Shown piece by piece: positions 33,524 to 38,070 of a stretch of 38,070 nucleotides of DNA (position 1 is its first letter; each line of letters begins with the position of its first letter). A program made the translations under genes and the position numbers. The stretch lies in assembly GCA_031258415.1 (NCBI GenBank), contig JAIRMW010000038.1:1-38070 (forward strand). The letters run 5' to 3'. A model generated the notes under the pieces. The model was not told where the DNA came from, made no database searches, and worked only from the letters and a program-made list of their open reading frames with translations. The DNA comes from Prevotellaceae bacterium. GTDB lineage: Bacteria > Bacteroidota > Bacteroidia > Bacteroidales > UBA932.

Positions 33524-34111
33524 TTATTTACGCGCGTTGAACAATTCCATCGCTTTGTCAAACTCCTTGTTAAACTGGTATTCATCAAAATCCAGTCGGT
33601 CTTTGGCTTCCTGCGATATCCTGCTGCCTAAGGATTTACCAATGTCTTCGTGAGCCATTTCCAATGCGACGAAACAAGTATATTGATTGGTCGATTTCGA
33701 TTTATAAAGCTTTTTGCCTTTGTTTACGACGTTCGACAATACCTGTTGTACGGCAATCACACTTTCGGCCTGGAATTTAGTACCGGCATCCGACACTTCG
33801 TCAATCCCGTGATTTCGCAAATACTGCTTTGTCGCTTCCTGCACAACCGATTGTATATCGCCGGCAATAGCTGTTTTCGCATTCTGAATCGCAATCTTTT
33901 CAGCAATGGTTCGATCGGTACTGACACCTTGCGCCACTGCCCGGAAAAACTTCTTGTCCGTTTGATACTCTGATCCTACAAACGGGTCAATTTGTTCTAC
34001 CATGTCGGAGTCCTTGTCCATCGTAGCAACCTTTTTAGATCCGCCACAACTTGTTGCAAGCAACGTAAGCCCTGCAACGCAAATCGTAATAAATAAATAA
34101 CGTGTTTTCAT
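33524..34111 (-). CDS. LPP20-like lipoprotein
   Basis: The 195-residue protein has a lipobox LLATSC (Cys22). The body resembles LPP20/FlgT-N lipoproteins: FFRAVAQGVSTDRTIAEKIA, NAKTAIAGDIQSVVQ and TCFVALEMAHEDIGKSL. Such proteins are periplasmic or outer-membrane lipoproteins; in Bacteroidota they often stand beside DUF4384 proteins, as here. Function is unknown. It is third in the accessory block, 123 bp after the anti-sigma candidate. That gap is very AT-rich and contains the palindrome TACTTTAAAGTA (34171-34182) but no clear promoter box. Confidence 0.75.
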   Translation of the reverse strand: MKTRYLFITICVAGLTLLATSCGGSKKVATMDKDSDMVEQIDPFVGSEYQTDKKFFRAVAQGVSTDRTIAEKIAIQNAKTAIAGDIQSVVQEATKQYLRNHGIDEVSDAGTKFQAESVIAVQQVLSNVVNKGKKLYKSKSTNQYTCFVALEMAHEDIGKSLGSRISQEAKDRLDFDEYQFNKEFDKAMELFNARK

Positions 34112-34234
34112 GTGATTTGTTACATTTTTAGTGTTTATAAAAAATTAAATTGTTTGTTTGTCCTGTTTTTTACTTTAAAGTATAATGACACTTTTTTTTC
34201 GTTTGTGACAGTAGAAAAAAATATTTTTAAAAAT

Positions 34235-34786
34235 TTATTCCGTATCAACCGAGTCGGAAGAAGCATAATGCGGCCTGGGCACAGCCATAATAGGCGTTAA
34301 TACATCCGTCCGGCTGTTATCGTTGCTTTTGGTTTCGAGCGTATCGCGGCTTGGTTTGTTTTTGGTTCCGGGTGATTTCTTTTTTACCGGCGTATTGTCG
34401 GCGCTTGCCGGGACTGTCGGCTTAACAGGCAACACGGGAGTAGGCGTTTTTATCCGGTCGGCAGTATCGATCGGCGTGTCGGCTGTCATGTTTGGCGGAG
34501 GTACGCTGTCGGGCAGATTATGTTTAAGGAATAATAATGCGCCGGAGCAAAGCAGCAACAATACGGCTGCCGCTGCCAGGATCGTTTTCCAGACCACACT
34601 ATGCGCGGTCTGCGTCTGCTCCTCGGATTGTAGCGTTTGCGCCAGTTTCCGGACAGCATCGACCTGCGCACGGCAATCTTTACACGATAAAAGGTGTTCT
34701 TGAAAGATTTTTTCCTGCTCGTCGCCTAATTGATTTAAAAGGTAGCATTGAATCAATTTCCCTCTCGAATGAATGCACTTGCTCAT
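34235..34786 (-). CDS. membrane zinc-finger anti-sigma factor candidate
   Basis: The 183-residue protein has an N-terminal zinc-finger-like motif His31-x3-Cys35-x2-Cys38 (EEHLLSCKDC-like, as in zf-HC2/ZAS anti-sigma factors). A single transmembrane helix follows (about 69-87, ILAAAAVLLLLCSGALLFL), then a Pro/Thr/Lys-rich extracytoplasmic tail of about 95 residues. ATG 34786 was chosen: it overlaps the sigma-like stop as ATGA, the usual coupling of sigma and anti-sigma genes. The longer frame beginning at 34843 would overlap much more. The outer tail would be the sensing or cleavage target; this is inferred. Confidence 0.75.
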   Translation of the reverse strand: MSKCIHSRGKLIQCYLLNQLGDEQEKIFQEHLLSCKDCRAQVDAVRKLAQTLQSEEQTQTAHSVVWKTILAAAAVLLLLCSGALLFLKHNLPDSVPPPNMTADTPIDTADRIKTPTPVLPVKPTVPASADNTPVKKKSPGTKNKPSRDTLETKSNDNSRTDVLTPIMAVPRPHYASSDSVDTE

Positions 34787-35937
34787 GATTCCTGAAGAAT
34801 TGTTTTTAAGTGTTTTAATACATTTTTTTTCGTTCTTGTACATTCCTGCCGCAGTTTTTCGTTCAAGCGTTTCCGCTCGCTATCCGAAAGAATTGCGCCA
34901 TTATAGCGTTCATTAATAATTTCGTCGTACGAAAGCCCGTTTACCGACACGTCTATCAACAAATTTACTTTGTCCTGCCGTTTATCCACCAGCCGCTTGT
35001 GCAGCGGATGACGCGTATCGAGCAAGATGACGGCGGCCAATTGGGCCATCGCATATTCATTTTCAACATCGTAATCAATAGGCAACGAAGCAGAAGCTTC
35101 ACTGCTCTTATCAACTAAATGGAAAACGGAGGCATCCAATTCACCCGTAATTTCGTCTTGCTTATTTTTCCGACAATATTCATGTATTTTATTGATACAT
35201 ACCTTATATGCATAGTTTCGAAAATGAACGGCATCGTTAAACACTACTTTCTGCATCTGCACTTTCTTACTCAGTTCCACATAACTTTCGGTAACAACTT
35301 CGTCTTTTGCGATGTCTCTATACGTAGATGACCAAATTTTCGATTTTGTGACACTGATTGCGATTTTATTTAGCAACTCGTACACGCAATGCCAAAAATC
35401 GTTATCGTTACGACGCAATTGTACAATAAACTGGTCGAAACGAAGCGGATACATTTTCAAAATTTCATTCCAAAAATAGCGCTTGAGTTCGTCCGGGGTG
35501 GAAAACTTCCTGTCGGAATAATAAAATAGTTGAAAAATGTCGTTAAAAATCAATGTCGTAAGGAAAAACGACAAACTCCGCCGAACTTTTATCGCAGTAT
35601 CCAGTTCAGAGGGTACCGACTTTTCTCGAAGGCAATCGAGTTGTTGCTGTAAGTGAATGCGAAGTGTTCGTGCAAAAGGATTTTTCGTCTCTTTTTGCTT
35701 CTGCTGTTCCACAAAATGGGCATACCCAATTCGAGCATACAAAAGCGGCACTAATTCTTTACGAAGCACATGAATATTGATCGCAACACTGTGTGTCTGC
35801 GGTATTAGGTCGGCTATCAGCGTTTGCCGAAACGATTGGGGAAAACCGAGATACGACAATTCTTGTTTTTCCCACTCCTTCACTATTATTTCAGCGATTG
35901 CCTGAGCAATTAGTGTATTATTAGTCTCCATAATCAA
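34783..35937 (-). CDS. atypical sigma70-family (ECF-like) sigma factor with long N-terminal extension
   Basis: This 384-residue protein has no signal or membrane segment. Residues about 190-275 resemble sigma region 2: DEVVTESYVELSKKV, then FRNYAYKVCINKIHEYCRKN. The last 90 residues resemble region 4 (LLIDVSVNGLSYDEIINERY, then KLRQECTRTKKNVLKHLKTI). About 185 residues precede region 2, whereas ECF factors start near it and total about 180 residues, so the extension is roughly a second protein length. It overlaps the zinc-finger membrane protein by 4 bp, the classic sigma/anti-sigma pairing. It likely drives the accessory block. ATG 35931 is an alternative start. Confidence 0.7.
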   Translation of the reverse strand: MIMETNNTLIAQAIAEIIVKEWEKQELSYLGFPQSFRQTLIADLIPQTHSVAINIHVLRKELVPLLYARIGYAHFVEQQKQKETKNPFARTLRIHLQQQLDCLREKSVPSELDTAIKVRRSLSFFLTTLIFNDIFQLFYYSDRKFSTPDELKRYFWNEILKMYPLRFDQFIVQLRRNDNDFWHCVYELLNKIAISVTKSKIWSSTYRDIAKDEVVTESYVELSKKVQMQKVVFNDAVHFRNYAYKVCINKIHEYCRKNKQDEITGELDASVFHLVDKSSEASASLPIDYDVENEYAMAQLAAVILLDTRHPLHKRLVDKRQDKVNLLIDVSVNGLSYDEIINERYNGAILSDSERKRLNEKLRQECTRTKKNVLKHLKTILQES

Positions 35938-35951
35938 ATATGATAGTAATG

Positions 35952-35995
35952 CAAATATACATGAAAATTTTGAATTTACACGCCGACGGATAAAA
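35952..35995 (-). promoter_or_regulatory. sigma-factor promoter within the 38-bp element shared with panB
   Basis: The minus-strand box TATATTTG (35952-35959) ends 14 bp before ATG 35937. Positions 35958-35995 match the panB upstream element in 35 of 38 bases. No TTTG lies at -33; instead GGCGTGTA is conserved, which may be the contact for another factor, possibly this sigma itself. Confidence 0.55.
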
Positions 35996-36098
35996 TTTCT
36001 CCCCGAAAAATTATAAGGGAAGGTTGCAAAAATTCTTGAGACCCTATGCGTTGAATAACTGTGTGCTTGAGCATACGGGGGTGAGTTGCCGAACGCCC

Positions 36099-36123
36099 AT
36101 TATTCATTGTTCATTATTCATTG
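36099..36123. repeat. 25-bp copy of the heptamer repeat at 27280-27304
   Basis: Identical, same orientation, to 27280-27304, so copies of this heptamer repeat bracket the accessory block 27299-35937. The flanking region 35996-36285 otherwise shows no gene. Confidence 0.85.
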
Positions 36124-36285
36124 AAATAAGGGTATAAGGTTCGGAGGTGGGGGGACTTTCCGTGCTACTACCGTTGTTTTGTTTTTTAAATAAGGGGGAA
36201 ATAAGGTTTTTCTGCGATTTGCTTCGCGTTACGAACAGCCTGTTGAAAGCGCCGCCCTTTTTTTTCCCTTCTTACGCCCTCGTTT

Positions 36286-36316
36286 TTTGCACTTTCGGAA
36301 TTTTCTCGTACCTTTG
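36286..36316 (+). promoter_or_regulatory. consensus Bacteroidota promoter for the right-end surface protein
   Basis: TTTG (36286-36289), a 19-nt spacer and TACCTTTG (36309-36316) match the Bacteroidota consensus exactly. Transcription should start near 36322, inside the left inverted-repeat arm, and read toward the gene at 36631. Confidence 0.85.
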
Positions 36317-36318
36317 TT

Positions 36319-36348
36319 TTACTTCTGATAATATACATTATCGGAAGT
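36319..36348. repeat. 30-bp perfect inverted repeat, left arm (pairs with 36512-36541)
   Basis: The sequence is the exact reverse complement of 36512-36541. Each arm is also an imperfect dyad (ACTTC-GATAAT half-sites; 24 of 28 positions symmetric), as expected for a recombinase or repressor site. It begins 2 bp after the -7 box of the promoter. Confidence 0.93.
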
Positions 36349-36417
36349 AGTCCGAACACTCTTTCCAAAATATTTTTTCAAAATTATAAAGTCAAGCGTA
36401 TTATAAATGTGTTTTAA

Positions 36418-36449
36418 GGGGGATTTTTGTCTGTCCCCCGTCTTTTTTT
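36418..36449 (+). terminator. intrinsic terminator inside the inverted-repeat segment
   Basis: GGGGGA (36418-36423) pairs with TCCCCC (36434-36439) around a 10-nt loop and is followed by GTC and seven T (36443-36449). On the opposite strand no T-tract follows, so it works in one direction only. As drawn it lies between the promoter and the gene at 36631. Confidence 0.75.
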
Positions 36450-36511
36450 GAGTTCCGTCTTTCCTCTGTGTCGTCATATCAAGCCTCTGTTTTTGTTATT
36501 ATTACAAGCTC

Positions 36512-36541
36512 ACTTCCGATAATGTATATTATCAGAAGTAA
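36512..36541. repeat. 30-bp perfect inverted repeat, right arm (pairs with 36319-36348)
   Basis: Exact reverse complement of the left arm; 163 bp separate the arms. It ends 89 bp before ATG 36631. No target-site duplication flanks the pair, which argues against a recent MITE insertion. Confidence 0.93.
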
Positions 36542-36630
36542 CGATAGACGCCCATTTCCGTTATAACGCCCCCCAAGACAACAAATAAACACAGTAAAAA
36601 TCAATAAACACACATAATATTCATAAAACG

Positions 36631-38070
36631 ATGAGAAAAATATTTCTGTATCCCTTGTTATTCCTCTGTTTAACGCCTGTTTTCGGACAGTCGATCGAGG
36701 TCGAAATTCAACATCTTGGCGCCAATTATTCCGCGACGCCTCCTACCGTTACGTTCGAGGTTTTCTGGGACGCCGCGCCTACATCTCCTCGCCACCGCGA
36801 TACGGTCTGGCTGTTTGTCGACGTCCAGCCGATTAATCCCGATAACTCGGTGGGCGCGTGGCGTCCCGCTACCATTACCGCCGTGGCGCCGCCGCTCGGC
36901 GCGGGCACGGTCATTCCTTCTTCGCTCAACGGACGCGGCTTTTACCTCGACGGGCATACGGGCGCCGTCCCGTTCAGTTCGACGCTCACCGTGTCGCTAA
37001 GCCCCGACCTCAACGGCGCGAAGTTCAACTGGTGCGCCTACGCCTCCGACTACCCGCCCAACGCCACCGAAGGCGCCGGGCATTACGTGCTGCACGGTAC
37101 GCCGCCCTTCGTGGTCAATGGCGATACGCTGGCGCCGGGCGTCCGCGCCTTCACCGGTTGCATCGACGTCCTGACCGACGCCACCGGCTGTCCGGGGCTC
37201 GTGCCGGCGAGACCGGTCGTTACGGCCTTCGTCGCCACGCCCGATACCATTTGCGCAGGCGATACGGCGGCGCTCACGGCTACGGCCACCGGCGCGTCGG
37301 AATACAGCTTCGACGGCGGCCAGACGTGGCAGGCGGCGCCGACCGCAAGGGTCGCCCCGACGAGTGATACCACTTATAATATATATGTGCGCAACGGCGC
37401 CGGCTGCACGGTAACTGCGACAACGGCGATAAAAGTCTACCCGATGCCTGTGCCGGCGTTCGTTTCCGCGCCCGACACGGTATGTTCGGGCAGCGTTGTG
37501 ACGGTTGTCGCCGGCGGCGGCGCCTCGTACTGCTTTACCCATACCTGCGAGGGTTGCGCCCACAATCCCTACCACACCGGCAACGATACGCTCCCCGAAT
37601 TTGAGTGCCGGTTTAGCGGCGCAAGCTGCTCCTACAGTTCCTCCGGCACGTATCGTTTCACGATCCCCGACGGCGGCAGCACCGTATGGGTGCGGGTAAT
37701 GAGCGAGCACGGCTGCCTCGACAGCATCTCGACGTTTATAGCCGTGGGCGGCAAGCCGACCCCGCCCGCGCTCTCCGGCGGCGTCTATTGCGGCAGCGGC
37801 GCCCTGTCCCTGTGGGGGCTGAGCGGCTACAGCTACCAGTTAGTTAATCCGGTGAACAGCCAAAGCGAAGGCGCGGAGGAATTGGGCGCCGGCGCTCCCA
37901 TCTACTTCCCCTTCACCCTGCCCGGCACTTACAGCTACGCGGTCAGGATCACCGAGCTTTCGTCGGGATGCACAAACACGAGCAGCCCGCAGACGCTGCA
38001 CATTCACCCCGAGTTCTTTCCCGGCTCGATCGACGCCGGCAGCGATACGGTTTGTTACGGCGCGTCGGTC
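36631..38070 (+). CDS. secreted surface protein, paralogue of the gene at 313-1980 (3' end outside window)
   Basis: The frame is open for 480 codons and leaves the window. It has a signal peptide (1-19, MRKIFLYPLLFLCLTPVFG) and an N-terminal domain (about 20-185) matching the left-end protein: HRDTVWLFVDV, NWCAYASDYPPNAT, HGTPPFVVNGDT and TDATGCPGLV. Ig/PKD-like segments follow, each starting DTICAGD-, DTVCSGS- or DTVCYG-like. The C-terminus, and hence any lectin-like or variable domain, is not seen. It is probably a surface adhesin or binding protein. Its promoter, inverted repeats and internal terminator suggest switchable or attenuated expression. Codon use is GC-rich like the left-end paralogue. 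Confidence 0.85.
   Translation, partial: MRKIFLYPLLFLCLTPVFGQSIEVEIQHLGANYSATPPTVTFEVFWDAAPTSPRHRDTVWLFVDVQPINPDNSVGAWRPATITAVAPPLGAGTVIPSSLNGRGFYLDGHTGAVPFSSTLTVSLSPDLNGAKFNWCAYASDYPPNATEGAGHYVLHGTPPFVVNGDTLAPGVRAFTGCIDVLTDATGCPGLVPARPVVTAFVATPDTICAGDTAALTATATGASEYSFDGGQTWQAAPTARVAPTSDTTYNIYVRNGAGCTVTATTAIKVYPMPVPAFVSAPDTVCSGSVVTVVAGGGASYCFTHTCEGCAHNPYHTGNDTLPEFECRFSGASCSYSSSGTYRFTIPDGGSTVWVRVMSEHGCLDSISTFIAVGGKPTPPALSGGVYCGSGALSLWGLSGYSYQLVNPVNSQSEGAEELGAGAPIYFPFTLPGTYSYAVRITELSSGCTNTSSPQTLHIHPEFFPGSIDAGSDTVCYGASV

Noticed and set aside
36319-36541. MITE with 30-bp terminal inverted repeats
   Set aside because: No target-site duplication is visible, each arm is itself a dyad, and the position exactly between promoter and gene repeats (with other arm sequences) at the left-end paralogue; not fully excluded.

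Overview
The window reads as chromosome from a member of the Bacteroidota, most likely order Bacteroidales. Support comes from several promoters with the Bacteroidota -7 box TAnnTTTG (one complete TTTG-N19-TACCTTTG), typical gene neighbours (sigma54 activator-lptE-TPR-like protein-secG; panB-rluA-type synthase; CMP/dCMP deaminase-S41 peptidase-thiL; DUF4834-ABC exporter) and many lipoprotein or Sec signals. I cannot name the genus. No rRNA, tRNA, CRISPR array or prophage was seen.

Layout. 1-2468: a secreted surface protein gene (minus) with Ig-like repeats and a C-type-lectin-like C-terminus, preceded by a long leader bounded by inverted repeats. 2469-9780: housekeeping genes (RsmI-like methylase, Lon, Omp85-type barrel, SPOR lipoprotein, pseudouridine synthase, PanB) interrupted by a deleted IS transposase at 7321. 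9781-10468: a gene-free stretch with three kinds of tandem repeat. 10469-13529: sigma54 activator-lptE-TPR-like-secG, closed by a terminator. 13647-23022: a long minus-strand run (beta-propeller-like protein, DUF4834, ABC exporter, acyl-CoA ligase, deaminase, CtpA-type peptidase, ThiL). 23100-23415: an array of 23/24-bp repeats. 23501-26995: a flavin-reductase-like lipoprotein, a HAD phosphatase and a Pif1-type helicase.

27299-35937 is an accessory block of eight minus-strand genes. An atypical sigma factor overlaps a membrane zinc-finger anti-sigma candidate. Then come an LPP20-like lipoprotein, a DUF4384-like protein, a transglutaminase-like protein, a nine-repeat WG protein, a SUMF1/FGE-fold protein and a secreted caspase-fold protease. 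Apart from the two regulators, all carry export signals, so this looks like an envelope stress or surface-signalling module under its own sigma/anti-sigma pair. An internal terminator suggests at least two transcription units.

36286-38070: a second member of the surface-protein family (truncated by the window end). It lies behind a strong promoter, then a 30-bp perfect inverted repeat pair enclosing an intrinsic terminator. The two family members at opposite ends share the arrangement promoter - inverted repeat - spacer - inverted repeat - gene. The complete member ends in codons that look like a diversity-generating-retroelement target. Together these suggest a variable, possibly phase-switched surface-protein family, which I regard as the most interesting content of the window.
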